Both the position numbers and the translations under genes were made by a program. Shown here one piece after another: positions 11,515 through 23,045 of a stretch of 64,000 nt of DNA. The notes beneath the pieces were generated by a model. It saw only the letters and a list, made by a program, of their open reading frames with translations, was not told where the DNA came from and did not search any database. Source of the stretch: Nilaparvata lugens (taxonomy: Eukaryota; Arthropoda; Insecta; Hemiptera; Delphacidae). Within the stretch, counting starts at the first letter, position 1, and each line of letters begins with the position of its first letter. Location: contig NC_052505.1 of NCBI RefSeq assembly GCF_014356525.2, positions 8,682,171 to 8,746,170 of the forward strand, in the 5' to 3' direction.

Positions 11515-12925
11515 ATTCAGTTTCTGGAGTCGCTACAGATGAATTGTTTAAAGCCTAGATTTTACTTTTTTCTCAACCCAGCTTCAAATGATGGATAACA
11601 TGGAGTTTTCGATTAATTTCACGGTGGAACAATTATTTCCGGTCGAAATATTTCTTTTGAACGTTAGACAAAAGACAGCTCTCCACTAGAAATCACGTAG
11701 GAAAGCAGAATTGTATCTCTTTCAAGACGATTTTTTGTAATAATTGCTGTATGTAAAAGATGTTCAAAATTTTCCATGATGCATGATTTAATGATTCGAT
11801 TATTTTTATAAACATTTCAATAATACACAAAACACAAATCATTAAAATAATTGATTTTCATTTAAACAATAATATTGTTTATTAGGACTGTATTGGCTGA
11901 AACAAAACCCATTCTTGAAAATATTGCCATTTTGCATAGGCCTCAACCTGAGGAGGAGTTATGTTATATCACTTGGTTTTCGTTTGTTAGTTTATTTCAT
12001 GTGTTCTAAGGCTGTGTGTGTTTGAAGCCTTTAGTGTGTTTTGAAGGCTGTACATGTGACATCAATTCAAGAATGTAGAGATAAAATGATAAATTGGGAG
12101 ATTGGTTGAATCATTTCAAGATTTTGACTTTCAGGAGATGACAGCTTGAGATTGCCATCGTTTGTAGTTGACATGTTTAAGGTTAATTAATTGTCATATT
12201 TCTAATACTTCATAATCTATCTGATTCAGTTTCTGGAGTCGCTACAGATGAATTGTTTAAAGCCTAGATTTTACTTTTTTCTCAACCCAGCTTCAAATGA
12301 TGGATAACATGGAGTTTTCGATTAATTTCACGGTGGAACAATTATTTCCGGTCGAAATATTTCTTTTGAACGTTAGACAAAAGACAGCTCTCCACTAGAA
12401 ATCACGTAGGAAAGCAGAATTGTATCTCTTTCAAGACGATTTTTTGTAATAATTGCTGTATGTAAAAGATGATCGGCAAAGATTCAAAATTTTCCATGAT
12501 GCATGATTTAATGATTCGATTATTTTTATAAACATTTCAATAATACACAAAACACAAATCATTAAAATGATTGTTTAGTATATAAACAACAACATTCATT
12601 TTTTATTAGTACAGTATTAGCTGAAACAAAACACATTCTTGAAAATATTGCCATTTTGCAGCCTCAGGCCTCAACCTGAGGAGGAGATATCACTTGGTTT
12701 TCGATTGTTACTTTATTTCAGGGTTTTAAGGCTGTGTGTGTTTGACGCCTTCAGTGTGTTTTGAAGACTGTATATGAGACATCAATTCAAGAATGTAGAG
12801 ATAAAATGATAAATTGGGCGATTGGTTGATTTATTTGAAAATTTAGACTTTCAGGAGATTGCCATCATTTGAAGTTTAAGGGTCATTAGCATAACGTATT
12901 TCTAGGATTATTTATCTCATTCAAT
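11515..12925 (+). repeat. Tandem duplication of a 709-bp unit
   Basis: The unit starting ATTCAGTTTCTGGAGTCGCT occurs at 11515 and again at 12224, directly adjacent, and the two copies can be followed to about 12925. They are very similar in the first 400 bp and more divergent later, with small indels such as an extra GATCGGCAAA in copy 2. No open frame is conserved between the copies. Confidence 0.8.
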
Positions 12926-14714
12926 ATCAAGAGTATTAGAAAACAAGAGGTGAGTCCGGTCATAATGTATCGATATCAATTTTCAGTAACTACTGTGGAA
13001 AACAATAGTTAGATTTCCAACAGTTATATGGTCCGTATTTACAAACTTGGAAAAAAGTGAGATGAAACGGGAAACAGAGAATAATTAATCCACTGTATAT
13101 CTTTACGAGATCTCTTCTTCCTTTCATGAATTCGGATCAATTTGAATATATAATTACCTGCTACATGCTGATAATTCAAGTGTGCATAATGGTGGAATTT
13201 GAATTTCTCTCCCATCTCCTGATCACAAACCGAGAAGTGAAGCAGGAAACAAGATAGTCCCACAACTAGAGCAAATCATCAACTCAGGAAGCTGGAGAAA
13301 AGTGTTGCCTATCAAATTATTCATGCACTCTAATAGACGTGTAATTTGTTGATACTGCTAAAATACGTTTACGTAATGAAGTGAAATTAACCTATCCTCC
13401 ATCGATATTGCATTAGAACGTGAACGAAAAACCTATGTTTTAAACCAGGATTCTCTTCATAATATAAATTTCAATTGTGCCATCACTTGGAGTATGTATG
13501 AAGACAATTATGTGAGTATTATTGATGAGTCTTTGTGAGGGAACATCTCCAACATATCTGGGATCCAATTTTCTTTCTCATCAACACGCAAAGATTATTT
13601 GCATCTAATCATTCGGGAGAAAAGTTTCGAATTTACTGTTTTTGTATTTTATTAGAAATTTATTTTTGATTGTGTTTTGATTTCTTTCATGGATATTGTA
13701 TTGTGTTGATTTGAATTGAATTGATCGACTAGTCAAGTAAATAGCTTTGTGAGAAGTCTCCTTTTGATCCTTCGGCTCAGCAAAATTACATATTTTTAAT
13801 TTACTCACATGATCATATTGAAAAGAGTATAAATAGCAGATATTGAACTCAACTTGACAAACATATATTTAACGAACGCAATATCCACTGATATTACTCA
13901 CTAAGTGTAAGTGTTCAATAACTTACACTTCGAGGGTTGAATATAAGAGATGGCCGGCTGCACGTTAACTTCGCCTTCCAGAATTAAAATAAAGGCAGCA
14001 ATTCCATTCAATTCACTAGTCACTACTCCAATTAAACTGTTCAGTTCCACCGGAATCCACAAACTTAATAAAGTTTAAGTTTATTTCCAAACTACTTTGG
14101 ATTCCTATTTCTCATTATCCAATTTCAATCTTCGTGATAAATTTTGCACCATTCTGAACAAACTCTTGAAAGAGAAATTTGACCACATTTCATTATAAAT
14201 CTGTAATGAAGAATGAGCCGCAATAATTAGCAATGAGCTTGAAGTTATTGACCTGTGCTTTTCTCCTTGAAAAGGCCATCAATGGAACGGGCCTAACCGC
14301 ATAGTTGCAAACAATTATTGTTTTAGCGTTCAACTATGTTGCACTGCTCCAATAGCAGCAAGGTCATTATAATAGCGTTCTGTAGGTACAATTTATTTCA
14401 AAGCCTCGCCCTGAAATGTATTACGGGATTTCGCGATAGCCACAGTGATGTGGTTGGTTGAATAATTTTCTTGGGATGGACTCGTGATTATCTGTGCGAA
14501 AATTCTGTTGGCTTGATGCAGTCAGTGGAAGTAATCATTCACAAAGGGATTGTATAGAATCAACAAAACTGCAGTTCCATGACACTATGTTATTCAACGA
14601 AGCTTTAAAAAACAAACACTGCATGGTGTAGTAATTTTGAATGATCTGAATTGGATGTTTCATGCATTCCATGACCATTCTTTATCAAGAGTAATGATAA
14701 TACGAAAATCCACG
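12926..14714. other. Gene-free AT-rich stretch
   Basis: No gene is supported. Short minus-strand frames near 13039-13263 and 13605-13808 have no splice or family support. Confidence 0.4.
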
Positions 14715-15197
14715 CAACTATAGAACTGTTTTTACATTGTTTTATTACTGTATTGATTGCAATCATTGATACACAGTAATGTGCAACTATAGAACTGTTT
14801 TTACATTGTTTTATTACTGTATTGATTGCAATCATTGATACACAGTAATGTGCAACTATAGAACTGTTTTTACATTGTTTTATTACTGTATTGATTGCAA
14901 TCATTGATACACAGTAATGTGCAACTATAGAACTGTTTTTACATTGTTTTATTACTGTATTGATTGCAATCATTGATACACAGTAATGTGCAACTATAGA
15001 ACTGTTTTTACATTGTTTTATTACTGTATTGATTGCAATCATTGATACACAGTAATGTGCAACTATAGAACTGTTTTTACATTGTTTTATTACTGTATTG
15101 ATTGCAATCATTGATACACAGTAATGTGCAACTATAGAACTGTTTTTACATTGTTTTATTACTGTATTGATTGCAATCATTGATACACAGTAATGTG
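14715..15197. repeat. Satellite array: seven 69-bp units
   Basis: Seven copies, identical as far as I can read, start at 14715, 14784, 14853, 14922, 14991, 15060 and 15129. Each unit contains the perfect palindrome TGATTGCAATCA within wider arms ATTACTGT and ACAGTAAT, so each can fold into a hairpin. Because 69 is a multiple of three and the unit has no stop in one minus-strand frame, the array creates an artefactual 203-codon frame with a repeated 23-residue block. Identity between units implies recent expansion or homogenisation. Confidence 0.95.
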
Positions 15198-15359
15198 CAT
15201 TGATTTTTTGACGCATTGAAATGCATTATACTGGATCTGCCTTTATATTTATTTGAAATATCAATTGCTTTCAGAATATTAAGTTTGTTTTTGGTCCTGA
15301 AAATTATTTCTTTAATATGTGAATATTTCCTATTATGGTGATGATAATGTGATATATTT

Positions 15360-15590
15360 CTTCTATGTTCGGTTTTTAAGCATCTAAATTTAAAAATCTA
15401 CTTTGTCAAAATAATTGAGGAATGAAAATTTCATGAAGTAAACAACTACAAGACTTAATCTATTTCGGACTATGTGTGATCTTATCTGAATTTGGGAGAG
15501 GAATAGCTCAAGGTTACCTTTTTTATCTCTCTCTATCATTTTTTATGATGTACTTATTATATGAATCAATAAAAGAATAAACGTAAATCA
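15360..15590 (+). repeat. Dispersed hairpin-bearing repeat, copy 2
   Basis: The segment with AATTTGGGAGAGGAATAG at about 15490 followed by an A-rich tail resembles the repeat at 5440-5640, although its hairpin is degraded. No coding capacity is seen. Confidence 0.35.
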
Positions 15591-15668
15591 ATTTTCAGAA
15601 ATCAAACATAGTTTGAAACTAGAAAGTCCGATATCCAATTCCATTTTGCACAAATTTATAAATAGACT

Positions 15669-15883
15669 AGCCGTCAGGCTCGCTTCGCTCGCCATATCCG
15701 TCAAGCCAGGGGGCTCCGCCCCCTGGACCCCCAGCTGGATCGTCTAAGAATGAGATCGTTTTCGCTTCGCTCGCCTGCATTTTTCATTTGAGCATTTTTA
15801 TCATATGTTAGGACGATCCAGTCGGGGGTCCAGACTAAACATCTGGCTAAACGGATATGGCGAGCGAAGCGAGCCTGACGGCT
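15669..15883. mobile_element. 215-bp element with nested inverted repeats
   Basis: Terminal inverted repeats of 33 bp lie at 15669-15701 and 15851-15883, perfect as read, starting AGCCGTCAGGCTCGCTTCGC. A second, inner inverted pair (GACCCCCAGCTGGATCGTC near 15728 and its near-complement near 15812) lies inside. It is GC-rich against AT-rich flanks and has no coding capacity. The superfamily is not recognised. Confidence 0.75.
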
Positions 15884-15889
15884 GGTAAT

Positions 15890-17530
15890 ATAATATTTCC
15901 AGGAATAGCTCTGATTGAAGTAGCAGTGCCCAATCAATTTTTCCGCGATAAATGCATTTCAATCTTCAACTTGGTGCCAACGTAACAAAGTCAACTCAAC
16001 TTAATGCTAACCTGACAAAATTATTAATTTAGTTACCAGTTAACAACTGTTTCGAAGAGATTATAGTTCTATATTAACATATGGTATGGACATTTTTCAA
16101 TTATAATTAAGAGAATAAGAAGAATATACATGCTAAAAGACGAACTTTAAACCCTTAAAAACCACCCTTAGAGTTAAAATATTGCCAAAAGATTTCTTAG
16201 TGCGCCTCTAAAGGGCCAACTGAACATACCTACCAAATTTGAACGTTTTTGGTCCGGTAGATTTTTAGTTCTGCGAGTGAGTGAGTCAGTCAGTCAGTGA
16301 TGAGTGCCATTTCGCTTTTATATAAATAGAGTCAAGCTTCCACCACCAGATGCAACGTGAATAACGTGATATGACCGACACATAACAGCAATGACTAATT
16401 TTTATATTGTTTGTTGACTTATATTTATTTGCTTGGCTATTGTTTTCTGTGTTGTACTTTCGGTTGTCAAGATTGATTGATCGATTTATGTAATTATTAC
16501 ATATTTATTATTTAAGAGAGTTATCATACATTTTTCAGAAGGTCTACAGTAGGTACAGAAATTTCTTGCTCTCATCCTCCTGAGTAGAGTACCCTGAGTT
16601 GGTTGACTCAAGTTTGGCTTGCCTGAAAACGATTAAAATGAACAAATTGCAGTAGTATTATAATGCCCCGTTGAGCAAACAGGAGCTAATTTAGAACACA
16701 CTCAATACGCCATTGAACTGTTGCATCATTGTGTTTCTGTGATTCCTAAACTTCTCACAAGCTTGCGTGGTCCATAACTTACTAAACCGATTGTCTTTAA
16801 ATATTATGTAATAGACGATTTGATCACACCGTAACAATTCACACGAATTTATTTGGTAGGTCAGGTAAGTTTAACTGAGTCTGCTATTTCACATAAGATC
16901 AGGCACTTTGTACTTGAGGATCAAACATCACACATTTCAAAGACTAGATTGAATCAGAGAAAACTTAAAGCCTACGATTGTTTTTAATAATTGTTTACTC
17001 AATCATTACTCGATAATTACATTACATTATATTATACATTCATGACATGCACCTTTGATCCTTGAAGTATGAGAATCTGATTATTTTTAAAAATTGGATA
17101 GAAAGTCAAATTGATTGGTTGAAGACAATAGGTTATAAGTACAAAATAAAAAAAACACCACTTCCATCATGAGAATTTTATTTGATTTTCATAATAATAT
17201 TCCAATGCAATGAATATTCCGAATTAATTAGTATTCTCAAGTACCGTATGAATTCACTCCATAATGCAGCTCTGTTAATTGAATGACCAGAAGTGATGAA
17301 TTATATACAACACACCACCTATTCTGCAGTTGATTTGTAGTCGACACTAGACATTGGACAATTCGATGCCTGGTGTAAGTAAGCGAAGACAACCTAGGCT
17401 ACTCATGATAACAATGTAGATTAGGCGTTGTTGCGACACGTTGTTTACGCCAGGAACTACCAAAAACGTTAGAGTATTTTTCAATAGAAAAACGTTCTGT
17501 GTTCATTTGAAGTCAAGCAAAGTCACCAGA
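15890..17530. repeat. Gene-free stretch containing a dispersed-repeat fragment
   Basis: At about 16135-16330 there is a retroelement-tail-like segment with AACGTTTTTGGTCCGGTAGA and a GAGTGAGTGAGTCAGTCAGT microsatellite at about 16276-16300. The remainder is AT-rich with nothing supported. Confidence 0.3.
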
Positions 17531-17534
17531 TAAT

Positions 17535-17681
17535 AGTATATTTCGCACCTAGGGCCGAAAATGAGACTTTTCCGGCTCGAAATCGGTTTTCAAGTCCGAG
17601 GCCATAGGCCGAGGACTAGAAAAGATTGAGAGCCGGAAAAACATTTTTGCCCGTGGTGCGAACGCTATTTTTCGCCACACA
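17535..17681. repeat. Dispersed hairpin repeat, copy 2
   Basis: This is a near-identical copy of 2299-2453, from TATATTTCGCACCTAGGGCC to TTTTTCGCCACAC, with the same foldback arms and the centre CGAGGCCATAGGCCGAGG. Confidence 0.6.
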
Positions 17682-18364
17682 GAAAAATAAAACAAAATAA
17701 AGTGATAGTCATAGTTTTATTGGCCGGACATGACCAAAACTTGTTATAGGAAGGTAATGCTGGTTTCTGGCTTGGCTCCAGAATACCAACAGGTTTGTGT
17801 TGCTGCTATGCCTTCACGGTTCTTTACCATTCTCACTTGATGCAGTATCTATTGGAATTTATAGGCTGTTAGGTGGATAACAATATTATTCTTTTGTAGT
17901 GGATACTTTCAATGCTAAAACCAGTACAGTATGAGCATTTTTTGGATGGTTGAATCAAAAAGTATTCAAAAAGAAAATTTCCAAATTTTATAATAGGTTA
18001 TTTTCTTCTTTCAAATTCTGACTCAGAATTTATTCTTCCAATTTTTATCTCATATATCATATTCACTGTATAATTCATCTTATTTCAATTCTGAAAGTAT
18101 AAACTTGATTCAATTCATAACTACTATTTATGAGTTATTCATAACTCTGTCTTTTACAAAGAAGCTGCATGAAATTGTCATGAGTTTGAGTAGATGTTAT
18201 CTATTTGCCTTCCAAGAGTTATAACACAGTAATTTAGTGTCAATTGTTACTGCACAAGAAAAGTACTTAGCACGTACAAGCGCACTTGATCTGTTGTTCA
18301 AACGCTGAAGCTCATTGAAATGAATTTTCCGTTCAACGAGGAAAGTACTTGTGAAAACAGTCAG
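17682..18364. other. Gene-free AT-rich stretch
   Basis: Nothing convincing is seen. Confidence 0.45.
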
Positions 18365-18550
18365 AAAATTTATTTATTTCATTGGCAATTACAGATCATA
18401 ATTATAATAAAAATATAATATGATTGGGAGAAGACAACAGGCATAGCCCAAAACTGTCTTCTCCCAAATTTTTACAAATAAAAGTTTCAAAAAAGAATAA
18501 GGTTAAGATTTCACTTTCACTTCAAAAAGTCCAATTTCCACTTCAAAACT
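18365..18550 (-). repeat. Dispersed hairpin-bearing repeat, copy 3
   Basis: The stem ATTGGGAGAAGACA pairs with TGTCTTCTCCCAAAT across a short loop at about 18423-18471. Read on the minus strand the flanks align with the copy at 5440-5640 (TGAAATCTTAACCTTATT beside GTGAAACCATAACCCTATT). Confidence 0.5.
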
Positions 18551-19231
18551 AATGACTAAACTAAAAATTTTGAATTTTGATATTTAAAATTACTGATTAT
18601 TTTTCCACCCAGACGCAATTTTAAATCTATTGACTGATTCACTGAATAGATTTTGTAGCTCACGAAAGATTGGAAAGTAGATATGAATGAATTTAAGATT
18701 ATAAGTAGAGGAATAACATTAAAAGACCCAAATATAATTTGGAAATTATTCATAAAATGACAGATAATTTTATGACTATGTGTTTTTGTCTTTGTTGAAT
18801 AAGTAAATAAACTAAGTTTTTGCTCCATCTGTCTGCATACGTCGGTCTGCGTTCGCCGCAACCTGATAGAAGTGACGGAGGAATTTTCAGCTGAGTCAGA
18901 ATAGATTACAATGGCCCTTGTCCTACATTCAAATTTCTCTCCATAAACCTTAACCTTCTACTAGCTATATTCCTATTACTTTCTATTTTTTTTCTTGTAG
19001 ACAGAATAACTTAGTTTAGTGTAAGTTACATTTGCTTGCTGCAGTTCGACTAGTTTCCAACCTTACGCATCCGTTTTTATTTGTACTCAATTTAGAAGAA
19101 AGTTTCTTCAGTAGGCTTGTAGACGACAACTTTGAAAGACTCTAACATGTTAAAACTAGTAACTACAATAATTATTTTTAGCGTTGGGAAACTAAACTTC
19201 TCACTCTCCCAAAGCGTAGCTATTTTATGAA
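18551..19231. other. Gene-free AT-rich stretch left of the gypsy element
   Basis: No gene is supported. The 101-codon minus-strand frame at 18556-18861 shows no family or splice evidence. Confidence 0.4.
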
Positions 19232-21034
19232 TAATTTCGAAGCCTTCTCCTCAATTTTGAGGAGACCTATTTAGCATTTCCAGGTATTAAGACAACCAGA
19301 GGATCAGAAAGGACAGGCCCATTGTTAGAACGCATGCATGAATGCATAATTGTGAATGTGTAGTTTGAATGGCATGTGGGAAATGGCATGTTTCATAGGA
19401 TGACGACCAGCACTTTTCAAGCATGGTTATTTCAACACTTTCAACCAGGAATTTTAGAAAGTTGTGCACGTGGTAATTGAGGATTTTTGACAAGCATGTG
19501 GCAAAACTAATATTCTGAGAGGTCAATGACAAGCCTCAATTGGAATTTAAAGACCTTTTTGTAATTGAATAAATAATGAAATATCAAGGGTAATGTAAAT
19601 AATGATCACTAAAGCTGTATTTTGATACCGGTAATCCATATTATATGTTACATTACTCATGAGTATTAGGTAGGCTGTTTCTTATAATATAGGGTAGTGC
19701 ACTACAAATAATTATGTATTAAATTTTTTAATTTTTACTGTAGACTACAATTTATTACTTTATGTGATTGATGTTATGTTACTATGTCACATTTGAATTT
19801 AGATTGATGTATTTGGCACTTGTGAATTTGATGCATTTATTCTCATTTTTGTATTGTTTGTTTTGTATTGGTTTTGATGTAATATTGATGTATATATTCA
19901 TATTATCGGAGTTGATTAAATCTTTAAGAGAGTAAAGAATTATTGTATGTCTTGTTAAAGAATCAGTTTCATAGCTGAGAGTCAGGGAAGATAATTTTTT
20001 TCTTGAATGAGCTTCAGCCTATTTTTTTATTACAAACTCTAGATTATTATTCCTCTGAAAGAGAACTGCGAGTAATTAATAAAGTTTGAAGTAGAGTCCC
20101 CAATATTGTTAAATACTGGAAAGATAAATATTGGCAAGTAGTGGTGGTAGTCACAGATCCCTTATGAAGAGGAACCCCACACATGAGCGACAGGTTGACA
20201 CATTAGGCTATATATGGAGGAACGAGAACGTCCCAAGCCAGTCTTGAAGAATTGGTCATTGAGAGGTGTCAAGTGTCCTGTGTTGAGGTATTCTCTGGGA
20301 TTGGCAAACAGCAGCATCAGATGTCACAATTCATAGGAGAGTGACGTGATCAAGCTACAGTGAGTCTTATCATCAGTTTTATTCTTGACACATACTAGGA
20401 TTTCAATTATTGATCTGTGACTCCACTAAAGCCAAAAATAGCAACAACCTTCCAGTTTCCTTTTTCAAGTAGGGTTTAACAAAGAATTATTAGTAATTTC
20501 AGAGGAAGAGTTTTTATTCAATTCCATAGATTTCAAATTTATTTTAAATTATTGCTTTTGAATTTCAGTTTTGAACATTTCTTGAAAGATTTAAATTCTA
20601 TTGATAATTGTATATATTGATTTTAATTACTCACTAGCATTTCTTGGATTCTATGTTATTATCAAATTCAAATTGAAAACTTCATTTTCAATTTTTAAAT
20701 TGATTACATTTTTGAGTAAATTTAGTTTTGAAGCTCTATTCATATTTAATTTTCTCTCATTTGTGAGGCTTCTCAGCATTATTGCAACTTTATTTCATTT
20801 TCGTCTATTTGAATTCTCAATATAGTTTAGCAATAACTGATTGATTTCTTGTTTTATTCAACAAATCCCAAATTCACGACCCAGAGTGAGAGTTTCAGGT
20901 TATGTTTATTTATATTTTATCATTTTACTAGTATTTATCTATCAACTATTATTTTCCTAGTCAAAAAGGACTGGGTGGCGCCCATACAGAAACCATTATA
21001 TTGGCAAATTATCCATTGAATTTAATGAATTACT
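19232..21034 (+). repeat. Left LTR of the gypsy element
   Basis: 1803 bp, repeated at 27491-29293. A TATA-like CTATATATGG lies at 20208-20217 and AATAAA motifs occur earlier. The repeat is unusually AT-rich and long for insect gypsy elements. A lysine-tRNA primer-site-like string TGGCGCCCATACAG at 20976 lies inside the repeated region, 59 bp before its right end. Confidence 0.85.
20208..20217 (+). promoter_or_regulatory. TATA-like box in the left LTR
   Basis: CTATATATGG is followed by GC-richer sequence where transcription could begin about 30 bp downstream. The same motif lies at 28467-28476 in the right LTR. Function is inferred from position only. Confidence 0.35.
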
Positions 21035-21458
21035 CATTATATGATTATTTTTAATTTCAAGTACTTTATGTAAAGAGCAAGTAGACGAAGAGCTCAAATT
21101 GTCGCCGCCAACGTGAGGCATTGATTCTTATGTTAATCAATCGGATTTGTTGATTAAAGCAAAAGTTTTTTTGTTTTTGAATTTCCCTTAGTATTTATTT
21201 TCAGTGTCTAATCTATATCTCTTTCATATTGTTTATTATTGGATTAATTACGCTTATTATGCGTTTATTATGACATGTTCTTGTGGTAGTTCTTGTGTTC
21301 TTGTGTAGGCTATATATATTCTTGTGTTAAACTTGTGTAGTGGGGTAGAATATTCTTAAGTCAGTGCTGGGAATTATAATTGGTTAAGTTATAGTGAAAG
21401 TTTATCTTCATCAGTGGGCTCTATAGTACCTAGTGATATAGGACATGTATTTTAGGGT
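21035..21458 (+). other. Gypsy element 5' untranslated leader
   Basis: Sequence between the left LTR and gag. At 21102-21119, TCGCCGCCAACGTGAGGC matches the common lysine-tRNA primer binding site at 14 of 18 positions by my comparison, but it is 67 bp from the LTR end, where primer sites normally sit within a few bases. Confidence 0.4.
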
Positions 21459-23045
21459 ATGTTAGTTTATAATTTGAGAAATAGGCGTATTATTAATTCT
21501 GAAACCGAAATGGCTGATAGCGAGGGAAATCTTAATGAACAGTATACTGAAACTAGCGAGGGATATTCAGGTGACAGCAGCCCGGTAGATTCAGATAATT
21601 TAGAAGATAATTCTGAAGCCTCTAATGACCAAGTAGGGATGGGAGCAGTTAATGATCCTCACACGACTCAAACCCATGACTCAACTAGCGAGGGAAAAGA
21701 GGACCCATTGAAAATAATCATGGCAGGGTTAAAAGAAGAGTTAGGTGCCTTATTTCAACAAAATAGAAGAGAAATAGCAGTGAAATTGGACGAAAACAGG
21801 AAAGAGATTCAAGAAGTTTCCAAAGAGGTAAAAAATTTACAATCTCTCAAAACAATTGTTGAGAAGATACAAAAAGATGTAGGTTTTCTAGAGAAGAAGA
21901 TTGAGAATAAGATTGTAGAAAAAACGGAAGAAATTCGTAATGAAATTTCTAAGAAAATCTCAGTAATTGAAAACACCGTTGAAAAAGTTGACGCGAGAAT
22001 AACAACAGAGATTGCTTCAGTTAGAAGAGAATTGTCTGCAAAAACCGTGGAGATTGACAATGAGGCGTTAAAAAGAGTAGAACAAAGATTAGACGAGTTC
22101 CAGCAAGAGAAAAATAGGATTTGTGATACTCTAGAAATAGTCAGGAACAGACCTATTGTTGTAAATACGAATTGCCGTGGATTTGATGACGTTCCTAAGT
22201 TCGACAAATTCCGCGAGAATCCTATACAATTTCTCATAAAAATTAAGGAATATCTCCAACGAAACAGTCGTGAATCTTGGGCAGAACAGGCCGGTGTGAT
22301 GGAGAAATCATTCGACAATCAGGAGGCAGCGTGGTGGATGATTGTGCAAACGACTATCACAACGTTTGAAGTATTTGAGGAGAAGTTTAAAGCAAAATTC
22401 TGGAATGAGAAAATACAGGATACTGTGAGAGATAGGATGAAAAATGGAAAATTTGTGAGAGGGAGAAAGTTGAATGCTAATGAGTATTTCATCAAACAAG
22501 TACTCATTGCACGAAATTTGGAACCAGCAATGTCAGAAGAAGAAATTATTGTAAAACTTGCTAAACACTACGGAGTAGGCTTGGAGAGTGCCAGATTTAA
22601 TAGAAATATTAAAACGGTTGAGAACATGGAGCGGTTACTAGAAGAATGGACTGAACAGAACATTGATGCTGATCAGAAAGGTTTGAAAGAGGCTGGGAAA
22701 AAGGAGAACAAGATCGCCAATCAGAATTCGATGGAACGAAGCAACCAAAGCCCGAAGTTTGAGAGAAGGAATTACGACAATCAACAGGAACAAAGGCAGA
22801 ATGATAATCGACAGGATAGAAGGAATTATGGTAATCAGAATTACAACCATAATAATCATTTCAATGGAGGTGGAAGAGGTGGAAGATGGAACTCGAACTA
22901 TCACGAGGATCGGCGAAATAATGATTACCAGCAGAGTCGGAGAAATAATGGTGAAAGGAATCATAATAGAAGCAATGAGGATGTAAATAAGGATGATAAA
23001 ACGGGAACCGCGAAAGTAGCTGAGAGCAACAAGACAAAAAACTAA
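21459..23045 (+). CDS. gag: Gag polyprotein of the gypsy element
   Basis: 528 codons from ATG. The N terminus (MLVYNLRNRR) is followed by an acidic Ser/Glu-rich region to about residue 85, then a long coiled coil (about 90-225) rich in heptad-like Glu/Lys/Ile. The core gag domain lies at about 240-400, with the tryptophan pair in AAWWMIV and the FEEKFKAKFWNE segment typical of retrotransposon gag. The C terminus (about 410-528) is Asn/Arg/Gly-rich with RGG-like motifs and no CCHC zinc knuckle. Gag would form the particle that packages element RNA. It ends AAA AAC TAA, with the slippery heptamer directly before the stop, so pol is expected as a minority fusion. A second ATG at codon 18 (MADSEG) is a possible alternative start. 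Confidence 0.9.
   Translation: MLVYNLRNRRIINSETEMADSEGNLNEQYTETSEGYSGDSSPVDSDNLEDNSEASNDQVGMGAVNDPHTTQTHDSTSEGKEDPLKIIMAGLKEELGALFQQNRREIAVKLDENRKEIQEVSKEVKNLQSLKTIVEKIQKDVGFLEKKIENKIVEKTEEIRNEISKKISVIENTVEKVDARITTEIASVRRELSAKTVEIDNEALKRVEQRLDEFQQEKNRICDTLEIVRNRPIVVNTNCRGFDDVPKFDKFRENPIQFLIKIKEYLQRNSRESWAEQAGVMEKSFDNQEAAWWMIVQTTITTFEVFEEKFKAKFWNEKIQDTVRDRMKNGKFVRGRKLNANEYFIKQVLIARNLEPAMSEEEIIVKLAKHYGVGLESARFNRNIKTVENMERLLEEWTEQNIDADQKGLKEAGKKENKIANQNSMERSNQSPKFERRNYDNQQEQRQNDNRQDRRNYGNQNYNHNNHFNGGGRGGRWNSNYHEDRRNNDYQQSRRNNGERNHNRSNEDVNKDDKTGTAKVAESNKTKN
23036..23042 (+). promoter_or_regulatory. A AAA AAC slippery heptamer for -1 frameshifting
   Basis: In the gag frame the codons read ACA AAA AAC TAA, so the heptamer A AAA AAC is in the required phase and the stop follows at once. 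Slipping back one base enters the frame that is open to 26443. This is the canonical form known from retroviruses and retrotransposons. A stimulatory downstream structure is plausible (GCCC near 23061 with GGGC near 23094) but weak. Confidence 0.85.

Noticed and set aside
14715..15197. CRISPR-like array
   Set aside because: The units are contiguous without unique spacers and the genome is eukaryotic.
14605..15216. 203-codon minus-strand frame with seven identical 23-residue blocks
   Set aside because: It is the translation of the 69-bp satellite; the unit length is a multiple of three. No codon-level constraint can be argued from identical units.
19287..19532. 81-codon minus-strand frame duplicated at 27546-27791
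   Set aside because: The duplication is explained by the identical LTRs, and the frame runs against the element with no motif.
22638..22964. 108-codon minus-strand frame within gag
   Set aside because: It is the complement of the Asn/Arg-rich Gag C terminus, giving an artefactual Ile-rich translation.
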